Assembly (NCBI GenBank): GCA_964291375.2
Contig: OZ219809.1
Coordinates: forward strand, 1,488,001 to 1,552,000
Direction of reading: 5' to 3'
DNA length: 64,000 nucleotides
Source: 3107 sp001483205
GTDB taxonomy: Bacteria > Pseudomonadota > Alphaproteobacteria > Rhodobacterales > Rhodobacteraceae
The notes under the pieces are model-generated. The model was not told the origin of the DNA. It was given only the letters and a program-made list of their open reading frames with translations, and ran no database searches. Position 1 is the stretch's first letter, and every line of letters begins with the position of its first letter. Positions 43,131 through 51,382 of this stretch are shown here, piece after piece. The translations under genes and the position numbers were made by a program.

Positions 43131-44738
43131 TCAGCCTTCAAACCACCAGCGGCTGGCGGCGCGGCAACCGTCCATTTCCCAGCTTGCGGCCAGACCATCC
43201 CCGGTCTTCACATTCGACCGGCTGGCATAGACGAAGTTGGGGAAGAGCGGAATCAGCGTGCCGCCGTCGTCCCGCGCCAGCATCGCCATCTCGCGATACA
43301 TTTCAGCGCGCAACCCGTTGTCCAGTTCCGACTTCGCTATCAGCAGCAGCTCATTGAAACGATCATTCTGCCACAGGCTTTCGTTCCATGGCGCGTCAGC
43401 CTTGTAAGCGAGGGTATACATCACATCCGGCGTCGGACGCGCGCCCCAGCGCACCATGCAATACGGCTTTTTCAGCCAGACATCGGAATAGTAGCCATCA
43501 TTCGGCTCGCGCACGACCTTGATGTCAATTCCGGCGGCCTTGGCCTGTTCGGCATAGAGCACCGCCATGTCCACCGCGCCGGAGAAGATCGATTCGGTCG
43601 AACTGATGCTGATCGACAGGCCCTCGGCCCCGGCCTTCTTCAACAGCGCCTTGGCCTGATCCGGGTCATATTCGCGCTGCGGAATGTCATCGGGCCAGTA
43701 TGGCAGCGCCGGCGAATGGTGGAAATCATTGCCGACTGTCGCCGCACCGAAGAATATCTTCTCGATACATTCCTGCCGGTCCATCGCCAGTTTCAGCGCG
43801 TTGCGGACATCAACATTGTCATAAGGGGCAACATTGGTGTGCATCGGCATGGTGATTGCCGAACCGCTCGGCACATTGTAGATCACCAGATTGGGATCAC
43901 GGCTGAGCAGTGCCATGGTCTTGAGGTCGATTGCCGAGATCGCATCGACATCACCGGTGACCAGCGCGGTCTGGCGGGCATTGGGATCACCCAGCGCGAT
44001 CATTTCCACCGCGTCGAAATAAGCCCCGTCCAGGTGCCAGTCTTCGTGCCGGGCAAGCTGAAAGCCGATGCCGAACTCGCCATCGACGATCTTGTAGGGG
44101 CCGGTGCCGTCGCCCGACTGCCAGTCGATCGTGCCGTCGTCATTGGCCGGGCAGATGCAAAGGTGATAGTCGGTCAGCGTCCACGGCAGGTCGGCATTGC
44201 CAGCGGCCATCTTGAAGGTGACCGTATAGTCGTCATCCTTCACGATGTCCACGACATCGGCCAACTGCGGCTTGGCGGCAGAGGTCGAATCCTCGCCCCG
44301 GTGATGGTTCATCGACGCAATCACATCATCGGCGGTCATCTTTTTGCCACTGTGGAAGGTCACGTTGTCGCGCAGCTTAAACGTCCATTCGGTGGCGTCC
44401 GGGGTGCTGGTCCATTCCGCCGCGATGTCCGGCCCCAGCGTCTGATCGGTGTTGACCAGCGTCAGATAGCTGCGGTGCGTATGGGCAAGGAAGATGTGCT
44501 GAATCGACAGATAGGTGCCGGGGTCATGGGTGTCGGAAGAGTTGTTGTCGTGGATGCCGACCCGGAAGGTTCCGCCCCTTGCGGGTGCCGCGCGGGCCGA
44601 GGAGGTCCAAAGCCCCGTTGCCGCCGTTGCCGTCACCCCGGCGGCGGTCGCATAGGCCATGAACGACCGGCGAGAGACGCTTCCCCTTCGCGCCGCGTCC
44701 GCCAGCCGGTCCAGCATCATCTGTTTTTCGGTTTTCAT
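43131..44738 (-). CDS. Peptide-type ABC transporter substrate-binding protein, Tat signal
   Basis: SBP family 5 protein of 535 aa. The N-terminus holds a twin-arginine signal (RRSFMAYATAAGVTATAATG, about residues 22-41). The family start is GTFRVGIHDNNSSDTHDPGTY, followed by AEWTSTPDATEWTFKLRDNVTFHSGKKMTADDV, PYDNVDVRNALKLAMDRQE and the C-terminal MYREMAMLARDDGGTLIPLFPNFVYA. First gene of the importer operon; ligand (peptide, opine or other) not predictable. The upstream stretch 44739-45145 (407 bp) has AT-richer promoter-like sequence and a degenerate MITE end (CATTTTGCAGAGGTTTTT near 44974-44991), but no gene. Confidence 0.93.
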   Translation of the reverse strand: MKTEKQMMLDRLADAARRGSVSRRSFMAYATAAGVTATAATGLWTSSARAAPARGGTFRVGIHDNNSSDTHDPGTYLSIQHIFLAHTHRSYLTLVNTDQTLGPDIAAEWTSTPDATEWTFKLRDNVTFHSGKKMTADDVIASMNHHRGEDSTSAAKPQLADVVDIVKDDDYTVTFKMAAGNADLPWTLTDYHLCICPANDDGTIDWQSGDGTGPYKIVDGEFGIGFQLARHEDWHLDGAYFDAVEMIALGDPNARQTALVTGDVDAISAIDLKTMALLSRDPNLVIYNVPSGSAITMPMHTNVAPYDNVDVRNALKLAMDRQECIEKIFFGAATVGNDFHHSPALPYWPDDIPQREYDPDQAKALLKKAGAEGLSISISSTESIFSGAVDMAVLYAEQAKAAGIDIKVVREPNDGYYSDVWLKKPYCMVRWGARPTPDVMYTLAYKADAPWNESLWQNDRFNELLLIAKSELDNGLRAEMYREMAMLARDDGGTLIPLFPNFVYASRSNVKTGDGLAASWEMDGCRAASRWWFEG

Positions 44739-45145
44739 GTATCTTTCTCCCTGATGGTGTTTTTCAGCGGGTCGATGTCGCTTTCAGCCATGTCTGTTTT
44801 CGGGGCATTGACGCTCCCCCCAGGCCGCAAGCTCCCTAAACAAAACACGAAGTGTCGTTTTCATCCAGTCTTTTATGCGCCGTGGCGGGATTTTTTTTGC
44901 AGTTTTCCTTTTTTGACAGGTGGTTGCGGGGATGGCGCTCAAGCTAAATTGAAGACGACAGGCGCTAAAACGACATTTTGCAGAGGTTTTTGAACGACAA
45001 AAAGTTTGTGTGCTTGCAGAAAATCACCTATCATGTGGCGCAAGGATTGGGAATTTCCCGGTCGGCGATGGGGTTCCGGTGTGTCGGGGCCCCTTTGCTT
45101 TTCCGGGTCAGGGAAACACCTTGATCGCTCTCGTTTTCGCAAGAA

Positions 45146-45637
45146 TCACATCATGGGCGCGGTTGGCTTGCTCGGGACGAATCGTTTTGAGCGCGATAGG
45201 CCGTGGTCTTTGAGAAACGTCAACAACCGTTCCAGACAAAAGTGCAGCGCAATCTCATATGGGTTCCAGGGACGCGAATATTTTGCAGTCAGTTTCACCT
45301 TGTCGATCACGGATGCGATGATGGTGATCGGGGCATCAGCCATCACTTGATTCAGGTCATCGTAAAATGCCTTGCGCTTGTTCCGGTCCGTGAGCAACCA
45401 GGTGAAATCGCCCTTCGATTTTCGGATTTCGCGTTCGTGCAGAACAACCAGATCATGGCCCCAGTATCTGAACTTCAACGCCTGAACCGCTGGCACGATT
45501 GAGGCCACGTAGTCATCCTTCCTTACCACGCAGAACGAAAGCGAAAACACAGGAAACTTCTGGTCGATAGAAGTCAGGCTATGATCGCCGCTTTCATCCA
45601 CGTAAACGATGAAATCCGAAAATCCGCCATGGGTCAT
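45146..45637 (-). pseudogene. DUF3800 gene, apparently truncated at the 3' end
   Basis: The N-terminal DUF3800 signature is clear: DFIVYVDESGDHS (about residues 7-19), then FPVFSLSFCVVRKDDY and LREREIRK-like LHEREIRKSKGDF. Family members are usually well over 200 aa, but this frame stops at 163 after LKDHGLSRSKRFVPS. The conserved acidic block expected later (ESRGKKED-like) is missing. In another frame the sequence continues briefly as KTIRPEQANRAHDVILAKTRA before a stop. GC is near 50%, well below neighbours, and the gene stands alone. Probably a decayed, horizontally acquired gene; DUF3800 proteins are often on mobile or defence-associated DNA. Confidence 0.6.
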
Positions 45638-45693
45638 ACCACTATCCGCCTCTGCCGCCCCCCGCATGTGACAGGGCGCGCCGTGCGATACCG

Positions 45694-46278
45694 TCACCCG
45701 CCCAGTATCTTCCGCACGTAGTTCAGGGTCTCCTGATACGGGGGGACACCGCCATAGCGGTCCACCGCCTCCGGCCCCGCGTTATACGCCGCCAGCGCCA
45801 GCCGCCAGGTGCGGAAACGCTCGTATTGCCGCCGCAGATAACGCGCCCCGCCATCAAGATTCTCCACCGGGTCGCGCGGATTGACGCCAAGCGCGCGCGC
45901 CGTCGCCGGCATGAGCTGGGCAAGACCAATCGCCCCCTTGGGCGAGAGCGCGGCGGCGTTCCAGGCTGATTCCTGTTGCACCAGCCGCAGGAACAGGTCT
46001 TCGGGCACCCGGTGGCGGCGGGCGGCGCGGCGGGCAAGGGCCAGATACGGGCCGCGATACGCCCCGTCATACCGGGGATGGCCCTGAAGCGACGGGGTGA
46101 TTGCGCCTGACGAATCCGACCACACCGCCGTCGTGTCCAGCATCGCCGCCCGACGGTCGAGCACCCTTGTGCGGGCCTCAAAACCCGTCCCCCCAAAGGG
46201 CCGGGAAAAATCCAGCCCCCCCGCGACCAGAGGTGTCGCGATCAAAACAAACCCAAGGCAGGCTGCGGTGCGCCTCAA
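45694..46278 (-). CDS. Lytic transglycosylase (SLT/GEWL fold), TTG start
   Basis: Periplasmic peptidoglycan lyase. The TTG at 46276-46278 is preferred because AGGAGG lies 7-8 bases upstream and the product then begins with a signal peptide (RRTAACLGFVLIATPLVAGG). The catalytic domain begins LFLRLVQQESAWNAAALSPKGAIGLAQLMPATARALGVNP, with Glu in QQES as the acid. The C-terminal part has NLDGGARYLRRQYERF, LALAAYNAGPEAVDRYGGVPPYQET. The 194-aa length matches small alphaproteobacterial members. The frame is open for 48 bases upstream. Confidence 0.9.
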   Translation of the reverse strand: MRRTAACLGFVLIATPLVAGGLDFSRPFGGTGFEARTRVLDRRAAMLDTTAVWSDSSGAITPSLQGHPRYDGAYRGPYLALARRAARRHRVPEDLFLRLVQQESAWNAAALSPKGAIGLAQLMPATARALGVNPRDPVENLDGGARYLRRQYERFRTWRLALAAYNAGPEAVDRYGGVPPYQETLNYVRKILGG

Positions 46279-46424
46279 TTCCCTGTCCTCCTGCGCTGCA
46301 CTGACGGCACTATAGCGCTTGCGCAAAACTTTGCCAGCCCCGGGGCCGATTCGCGTTTTCCTTGTATGGCCCTGGTGGTGTAAAGTCGGCAGGATTCGGA
46401 TTCGGAAAGCGAAAGGAAGATGAA

Positions 46425-46922
46425 ATGGCGGGGTCGGTGAACAAGGTCATTCTGATCGGCAATCTGGGCGCGGACCCGGAGGTGCGCACCTTTCAGAATG
46501 GCGGCAAGGTCTGCAATTTGCGGGTGGCGACATCGGAAAACTGGAAGGATCGCAACACCGGTGAGCGGCGCGAGCGCACACAATGGCATCAGGTGGCGAT
46601 CTTTTCCGAACCGCTTGTCCGGGTCGCTGAGCAGTATTTGAGCAAGGGGCGCAAGGTCTATATCGAGGGACAACTGGAAACCCGCAAGTGGCAGGACCAA
46701 TCGGGTCAGGATCGCTATACGACCGAGGTTGTGCTGCGCCCCTATCGCGGTGAACTGACGCTGCTGGACAGCCGTGGCGACAATCAGGGGGGCAGGTCAT
46801 CGGGCGGATATGATCAGGGCTATGGCGGCGGCGGTGGAGATGGTGGTGGCAGTGGCAGTGGCGGGGGGGGTGGCCCCGCCCCGGCCCCGGCGGGCGATCT
46901 GGACGACGAAATCCCGTTCTGA
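46425..46922 (+). CDS. ssb: Single-stranded DNA-binding protein
   Basis: Binds ssDNA in replication and repair. The OB fold begins SVNKVILIGNLGADPEVRTFQNGGKVCNLRVATSENW, followed by ERTQWHQVAIFSEPLVRVAEQYLSKGRKVYIEGQLETRKWQDQSG. A glycine-rich linker (about 120-150) leads to the acidic tail DLDDEIPF that contacts partner proteins. 165 aa; AAAGGAAG lies 5-6 bases upstream of the ATG. The stop codon directly touches a MITE-like element. Confidence 0.97.
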   Translation: MAGSVNKVILIGNLGADPEVRTFQNGGKVCNLRVATSENWKDRNTGERRERTQWHQVAIFSEPLVRVAEQYLSKGRKVYIEGQLETRKWQDQSGQDRYTTEVVLRPYRGELTLLDSRGDNQGGRSSGGYDQGYGGGGGDGGGSGSGGGGGPAPAPAGDLDDEIPF

Positions 46923-47116
46923 AACCTCTGCATATTGGCGCATCGCCAGCCAAACCACCCGCCCGGTCGCAAGACCGGGCCGCGCCGACCCGCCCCCCCA
47001 CGGGGCGGCGCGTTCGCGCCCACCCGTGCGGGCCGGACGCGGCCTCTTTCCCGGAATGTAAGCGCTTACAATTTCGGTGAAAGCGCTTACATCCATGCAG
47101 CAGCGCCCTGACAGGA
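46922..47116 (-). mobile_element. MITE-like intergenic element copy E4, inverted relative to E3
   Basis: The terminus AAACCTCTGCATATTGGCGC starts on the last base of the ssb stop codon. The interior is, in reverse, that of the element at 12150-12330: GCCCGGTCGCAAGACCGGGC hairpin, CACGGGGCGGCGCGTTCGCG, TTTCCCGGAATGTAAGCGC and a last block CAGCGCCCTGACAGG. The far end lacks a recognisable terminus. Part of the 674-bp ssb-aroB gap. Confidence 0.65.
47057..47091. promoter_or_regulatory. Second pair of LacI/GalR-operator-like palindromes
   Basis: TGTAAGCGCTTACA (47057-47070) and TGAAAGCGCTTACA (47078-47091), 7 bases apart, are the inverted counterpart of the pair at 12182-12216. Perfect conservation of sequence and of the 21-bp centre-to-centre spacing in both copies argues that the block moves as a unit. 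No promoter is evident next to it. Confidence 0.4.
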
Positions 47117-47176
47117 TCGAAGTTTGAGTCTTTGATCAATTTTAAGGTGTTATACTATATGTCAGAGATACTGACC

Positions 47177-47528
47177 TTATCCGCGGATAAGCCCCAACCC
47201 TTATCCGCGGGTAAGTCCCAACCTTATCCGCGGATAAGCCACCAACCCTTATCCGCGGGTAAGTCCCAACCCTTATCCGCGGATAAGCCACACCCCTTAT
47301 CCGCGGGTAAGCCACCAACCCTTATCCGCGGATAAGCCACACCCCTTATCCGCGGATAAGTCCCAACCCTTATCCGCGGATAAGCCACCAACCCTTATCC
47401 GCGGATAAGCCACCAACCCTTATCCGCGGGTAAGTCCCAACCTTATCCGCGGGTAAGTCCCAACCCTTATCCGCGGATAAGCCCCCAACCTTATCCGCGG
47501 GTAAGCCACAACCTTATCCGCGGGTAAG
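47177..47528. repeat. 15-copy tandem array of the palindrome TTATCCGCGGRTAA
   Basis: Fifteen copies of a 14-bp core with a period of 23-25 bp. Eight copies are the perfect palindrome TTATCCGCGGATAA and seven are TTATCCGCGGGTAA. The linkers are pyrimidine-rich, such as GCCACCAACCC and GTCCCAACCC. The array lies between the convergent genes ssb and aroB. It begins right after TATGTCAGAGATACTGACC, which resembles the end of a MITE-like element joined to single copies elsewhere. No cas genes and no unique spacers are present. Protein binding is likely but unproven. Confidence 0.9.
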
Positions 47529-47532
47529 CCTC

Positions 47533-47596
47533 GGCCCGATTTGCCGGGCGGGATCAGGACCGGAAGCTGGACTCAAAATCCGGTCGTCCGGCCATA
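47533..47596 (-). repeat. Second dispersed repeat (R2), inverted copy next to aroB
   Basis: CCGGGCGGGATCAGGACCGG, then GGACTCAAAATCCGGTCGTC and CGGCCATA. This is the reverse of the block at 24270-24379 without its CCCTCAATGGGG part, and ends at the aroB stop codon. Confidence 0.6.
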
Positions 47597-48712
47597 TCAC
47601 CGCCGCGCCAGCGCCTCGGCCAGAACCGCGCGCACCACGGTCAGATCAACGTCCTCCGTCAGGAACGCCGCGCCGATACCGCGCGCCAGAACAAAGCGCA
47701 AACGACCATCGCGCACCTTCTTGTCCTGCCCCATCAGGGCGATCAGCGCATCCGCATCGGGCAACTCGCCCGGAATATCCGTCAGATCGGCCTTCATCCC
47801 CATGGCACGGAAATGCGCGCGAATCCGCTCAGGCGCGTCCTCCCCGCACAGACCCAGCCGCACCGAGACCTCAAACGCCAGCACACAGCCGACCGCCACG
47901 CCCTCCCCATGCAGCAACCGGCCGGAATAACCCGTTGCCGCCTCCAGCGCGTGACAGAAGGTATGCCCCAGGTTGAGCAGCGCGCGCTCTTCCTGTTCGG
48001 TCTCGTCCCGGGCCACGATCCCGGCCTTCATAGCACAGGACCGGCGCACCGCCTCGGCCCGCAGCCCCGTGTCCCCCGCCGCCAGCGCCGGGCCATTCGC
48101 CTCCAGCCACCCGAAAAACCCCGCATCCCCCAACAGGGCGTATTTCACCACCTCGCCATACCCGGCAAGAAACGCGCGCCCCGGCAATGTGTTCAGCGCG
48201 CTGATGTCCGCCAGCACCAGCGAAGGCTGATGAAAGGCCCCGATCAGGTTCTTGCCCTGGGGCGCGTTGATGCCGGTCTTGCCGCCCACCGCGCTGTCCA
48301 CCTGGGCAAGCAGCGTGGTCGGGATTTGCACATACCGCACCCCCCGGCGCAGAACCGCCGCCGCGAAACCGGCCAGATCACCGATCACGCCGCCGCCAAG
48401 AGCAATCACAAGGCCGCCCCGTTCGACCTTCTGCTCCAGCAGCCAATCGACCGAGCGGATCAGTTCCGGCCAGCCTTTCGTGGCTTCGCCTGTCGGCAGG
48501 ACCAGCGCCTGCATCCCGATGCCCGCCGCCGCCAGCGCCTGCCTGAGCGGTTCCAGATACAGCTCTGCCACCGTCCGGTCGGTCAGCACCGCCACGCCGG
48601 ACCGGGGGCCTGTAAGCGGCGCAATCTCGGCCCCCGCCCGCCCGATCAGGCCGTCCCCGATGCGGATGTCATAGGCCCTTTCCGCCAAGTCTACCCGAAG
48701 CGTCTGAATCAT
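47597..48712 (-). CDS. aroB: 3-dehydroquinate synthase
   Basis: Second step of the shikimate pathway; NAD+ and Zn dependent. Motifs: LPTGEATKGWPELIRSVDWLLEQKVERGGLVIALGGGVIGDLAGFAAA (NAD site, about residues 71-117), QIPTTLLAQVDSAVGGKTGINAPQGKNLIGAFHQP, and the metal His in LLNLGHTFCHALE and LLHGEGVAVGC. The 371-aa length is normal. ATG overlaps the aroK stop; aroK-aroB is a standard operon. Confidence 0.96.
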   Translation of the reverse strand: MIQTLRVDLAERAYDIRIGDGLIGRAGAEIAPLTGPRSGVAVLTDRTVAELYLEPLRQALAAAGIGMQALVLPTGEATKGWPELIRSVDWLLEQKVERGGLVIALGGGVIGDLAGFAAAVLRRGVRYVQIPTTLLAQVDSAVGGKTGINAPQGKNLIGAFHQPSLVLADISALNTLPGRAFLAGYGEVVKYALLGDAGFFGWLEANGPALAAGDTGLRAEAVRRSCAMKAGIVARDETEQEERALLNLGHTFCHALEAATGYSGRLLHGEGVAVGCVLAFEVSVRLGLCGEDAPERIRAHFRAMGMKADLTDIPGELPDADALIALMGQDKKVRDGRLRFVLARGIGAAFLTEDVDLTVVRAVLAEALARR

Positions 48713-49260
48713 CCGGCCCCTTCCCTCAATAGATCATCCCGTGTGCGCAGGGTGCGAATCACCGCAGCCGCCGTGTCAGCAACAGACTGACCAGCCTGCG
48801 CATCAACAACCAGTTCCGCCTCTGCATAGACCGGCGCGCGCTGTTTATGAAGCCGCAACAGCGTCCCGAAAGGATCAGCGGTGCGCAACAGCGGGCGGGT
48901 GTCCTTGTGCCGCACCCGCGACCAGAGCAGCAGCGGATCGGCCCTCAGCCACAGCGACACCCCCTTGTCGCGGATCAGGGCACGGTTCTGCCGTTCAAGA
49001 AACGCCCCGCCGCCGACCGAGACAACCCCGCAGTCGCCCTCCAGCAGGCGCGCGATCAGCAGGCTTTCCCGTTGGCGAAAGAACGCCTCTCCGTCGCGGG
49101 CGAAAATCTCGGCGATGGTCCTGTTGGCGGCGCGCTCGATTTCCTCGTCGGAATCGTGGAACGGCACGGCAAGGGAGGCCGCCACTGCCTTGCCGACGGC
49201 GGTCTTGCCCGCGCCCATCATGCCCACCAGAATGAGCGTCTTTTGCAGTGTCAGGGTCAT
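48709..49260 (-). CDS. aroK: Shikimate kinase
   Basis: Phosphorylates shikimate with ATP. P-loop GMMGAGKTAVGKAVA (residues about 13-27), shikimate-binding DSDEEIERAANRTIAEIF and VSVGGGAFL, lid RHKDTRPLL. The ATG at 49260 is preferred; the open frame to 49341 has no family similarity. 183 aa is normal. Four-base overlap with aroB. Confidence 0.95.
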   Translation of the reverse strand: MTLTLQKTLILVGMMGAGKTAVGKAVAASLAVPFHDSDEEIERAANRTIAEIFARDGEAFFRQRESLLIARLLEGDCGVVSVGGGAFLERQNRALIRDKGVSLWLRADPLLLWSRVRHKDTRPLLRTADPFGTLLRLHKQRAPVYAEAELVVDAQAGQSVADTAAAVIRTLRTRDDLLREGAG

Positions 49261-49391
49261 AACGGCACTGTTCCGCCCGAAAAATCCTTCACATGCCGAA
49301 TGGCGTAATCCCGCACGAAAGGCTATATATATGTTCAGCACGGGCGTCGAGAGCGCACCGGCAAGCGGCAGAAAAAGGCAAAGGCGGTGAA

Positions 49392-49526
49392 ATGAGGCTT
49401 TTTCTGAGATTTCTGATGTTCCTGATTCTGTTCGGGGCGGTCGGGCTGATCGGGTTTGCGTATCTGGGCGAGCTGGCCCCCGAAAGCCGGGAAGCCGTCA
49501 CGCCGGTCACGCTTGATGCGGAATGA
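49392..49526 (+). CDS. Small single-pass membrane protein (44 aa)
   Basis: A 44-residue product with basic start (MRLFLRF), one hydrophobic helix (LMFLILFGAVGLIGFAYLGEL) and an acidic tail (APESREAVTPVTLDAE). AAGGCGG lies 4-7 bases upstream of the ATG. It is divergent from aroK in the position where related genomes often have a short membrane protein. Function unknown. Confidence 0.65.
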   Translation: MRLFLRFLMFLILFGAVGLIGFAYLGELAPESREAVTPVTLDAE

Positions 49527-49627
49527 AGCCTGACGGGATGGAATTGGGTTCAGGTTCCGGCCACCGGGCCGTTTCCGGGACGGGCCTCACCCCTCAATGG
49601 GGTGGACGGTGTGCGCGTCCCCTGCAA

Positions 49628-49835
49628 AGACCTCTGCATAATGGCCGAGCCGGGCAGCCGCCTGCCTGGGCGGGCGCTTTTCCTGATATTCCACATTGGC
49701 GATGGCCTCACCATAAAATCCAAACGCTTCAAAAGGCTGAGACGTTCAAAGCGCCTGCCGGGGGGCAGGCAGGCGCTGCCCGGCGTTTCGCCGGGCGGGG
49801 CATTTGGGGGGCGATGCACCCTTATGCAGAGGTCT
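49628..49835 (+). mobile_element. MITE-like element E6 (about 208 bp)
   Basis: Ends AGACCTCTGCATAATGGCC (from 49628) and CCTTATGCAGAGGTCT (to 49835), a good inverted pair. Flanking CTGCA and CTTCA are an imperfect 5-bp repeat. The interior matches E5 (GCCTGCCTGGGCGGGCGC, GCGATGG, GCGCCTGCCGGGGGGCAGGC, GGCGTTTCGCCGGGCGG). Upstream (about 49550-49627) is an R2-like block CCCTCAATGGGGTGGACGG, so the element inserted beside or into another repeat. Confidence 0.8.
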
Positions 49836-51382
49836 CTTCAAAGGTCATATCAGGCATGTTCATCGCCGTTGCCCTCGCCGGGCAGGGCGCATCTGCGGCC
49901 TCGCCGATGTCGGCAATCGACTGGCTGTCAGAGACGGTTGCCGAAGACCCGGAGATCGCCCCGGCGCGCCCGGAGGCCGCAGACACCGGGGCGGGGGATG
50001 TCACGGTCCGGCCGCTCGGCACCCTGTCGCCTGACGCGGCAGGTTTTGCGCCCTCGTCCCTGACCGGCCTGCCCGCAAACCTGTGGCGCGGCGGCGAAAC
50101 CCGGCAAATCACCGCCCTGATTGCCGAAGCAACCACCGACTCCCTGCCCGCGATCACCCGGCTCCGGCACCAGATGCTGATGGCAGAGGCCGCCCCGCCC
50201 GCCGGGGGTGGCGATGCGCTGTTGCTTGCCCGCATTGACGCCCTGATCGCCACCGGCGCACTCGATGCGGCCCGCGCGGTGCTGGAGCGCGCCCGCCCCG
50301 ACACCCCTGCCCTCTTTCGCCGCCGGTTCGACATCGCCCTGCTGACCGGCACAGAGGCCGCCGCCTGCGACCGGTTGCGCGAAAACGGCGGCCTTGCGCC
50401 CGACTACCCGGCGCGCATCTTCTGCCTGGCCCTGAACGGCGACCGGCCCGCCGCCGCCCTGACCCTGAATGCGGCGAATGCGCTGCACCTGATCGGGCCG
50501 GATGAACACGGGCTGATGGCGCGCTTTCTGACCGCAGGGCGCGATGAGGCCGGGCCTGCCTCTGCCCACGCCCCCATCCCTGCCCTGTCCGGGACGCCGA
50601 CCCCGCTTCTGTTTCGCCTTCACGAGGCATTGGGTGAGGGCTTTGCCACCCAGACCCTGCCCCGCGCCTTCGCCCATGCCGATCTGCGCCCGGTCGCCGG
50701 GTGGAAGGCACGGCTGGAGGCCGCCGAACGGCTGGCGCGATACGGCGCGATCTCGCCTGAGCGGCTGTTGGCCGTCTATTCCGAACGCGCGCCTGCGGCC
50801 TCGGGCGGGGTGTGGGAGCGCGTGGCGGCCCTTCAGCGGTTCGCGCGCGCGTCAGAGCAGGGGGACAGCGGGCGCGCCGCAATGCAGCTTCCCCGGTTGC
50901 GCGCCCTGATGCGCGGGGCCGGGCTGGAGCACATACTGGCCGCGCTCTATGCCCCCCGACTGGCGGATTTTGCCGATGCCGCGCCGCCCGCCGCCCGCGC
51001 CGCGGCCTTTGAACTGGCATTGCTGTCGGCGGAACATGCGCACCTTGCGCCTGCGTTCGGGGCGATGACCCGCCCGCGCGACCGGTTTCTGCAAGCCCTT
51101 GCAACGGGCCGTCCCCTGAGCATATCCCCGCCCGCAACCCCGGACCTTCAGGCGGTGCGGGACGGCTTTGACGGCGACAGCCCGGCGCTCGAATACCGGC
51201 TGCTGTTGCGCGACGACCGGGCGGGCGAGGCAATCCTGACCGCCGCACGGGATTTCACCGCGGGCCTTGACGGCGATCTGGCGCTGATCTCGCGGGCGCT
51301 GCGGCTGTTCCGGGCTGTCGGCCTTGAGGACACCGCGCGCCGGGCGGCCCTGCAATTCCTGATTTCGGGCGCGCAGGGATGA
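49814..51382 (+). CDS. Exported helical-repeat protein of unknown function, element-derived N-terminus possible
   Basis: A mostly alpha-helical Ala/Leu/Arg-rich protein (508-522 aa) of a kind that sits before xerD in related genomes; no family name is recognised. A signal-peptide core FIAVALAGQGASA ends at ASA-ASP. Two starts are possible: ATG 49856 gives a signal with no basic n-region. ATG 49814 gives MHPYAEVSSKVISGMF, restoring a Lys, but its first codons lie in the end of the MITE-like element. The mature part has SEL1/TPR-like helices (ALLLARIDALIATGALDAARAVLERARPD, LEAAERLARYGAISPERLLAVY). The stop overlaps the xerD start. Confidence 0.7.
   Translation: MHPYAEVSSKVISGMFIAVALAGQGASAASPMSAIDWLSETVAEDPEIAPARPEAADTGAGDVTVRPLGTLSPDAAGFAPSSLTGLPANLWRGGETRQITALIAEATTDSLPAITRLRHQMLMAEAAPPAGGGDALLLARIDALIATGALDAARAVLERARPDTPALFRRRFDIALLTGTEAAACDRLRENGGLAPDYPARIFCLALNGDRPAAALTLNAANALHLIGPDEHGLMARFLTAGRDEAGPASAHAPIPALSGTPTPLLFRLHEALGEGFATQTLPRAFAHADLRPVAGWKARLEAAERLARYGAISPERLLAVYSERAPAASGGVWERVAALQRFARASEQGDSGRAAMQLPRLRALMRGAGLEHILAALYAPRLADFADAAPPAARAAAFELALLSAEHAHLAPAFGAMTRPRDRFLQALATGRPLSISPPATPDLQAVRDGFDGDSPALEYRLLLRDDRAGEAILTAARDFTAGLDGDLALISRALRLFRAVGLEDTARRAALQFLISGAQG

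Noticed and set aside
47132..47335. Open frame of about 67 codons with LSADKP/LSAGKP repeats
   Set aside because: It is a translation of the palindromic array; the frame breaks where unit length changes from 24 to 23 or 25 bp and there is no ribosome site.
47177..47528. CRISPR array
   Set aside because: The repeat is a short perfect palindrome, the linkers are 9-11 bp and near-identical, and there are no cas genes.
47177..47528. Replication origin with DnaA boxes
   Set aside because: The unit shares only TTATCC with the DnaA box TTATCCACA, there is no AT-rich unwinding region and no dnaA or repABC gene nearby.
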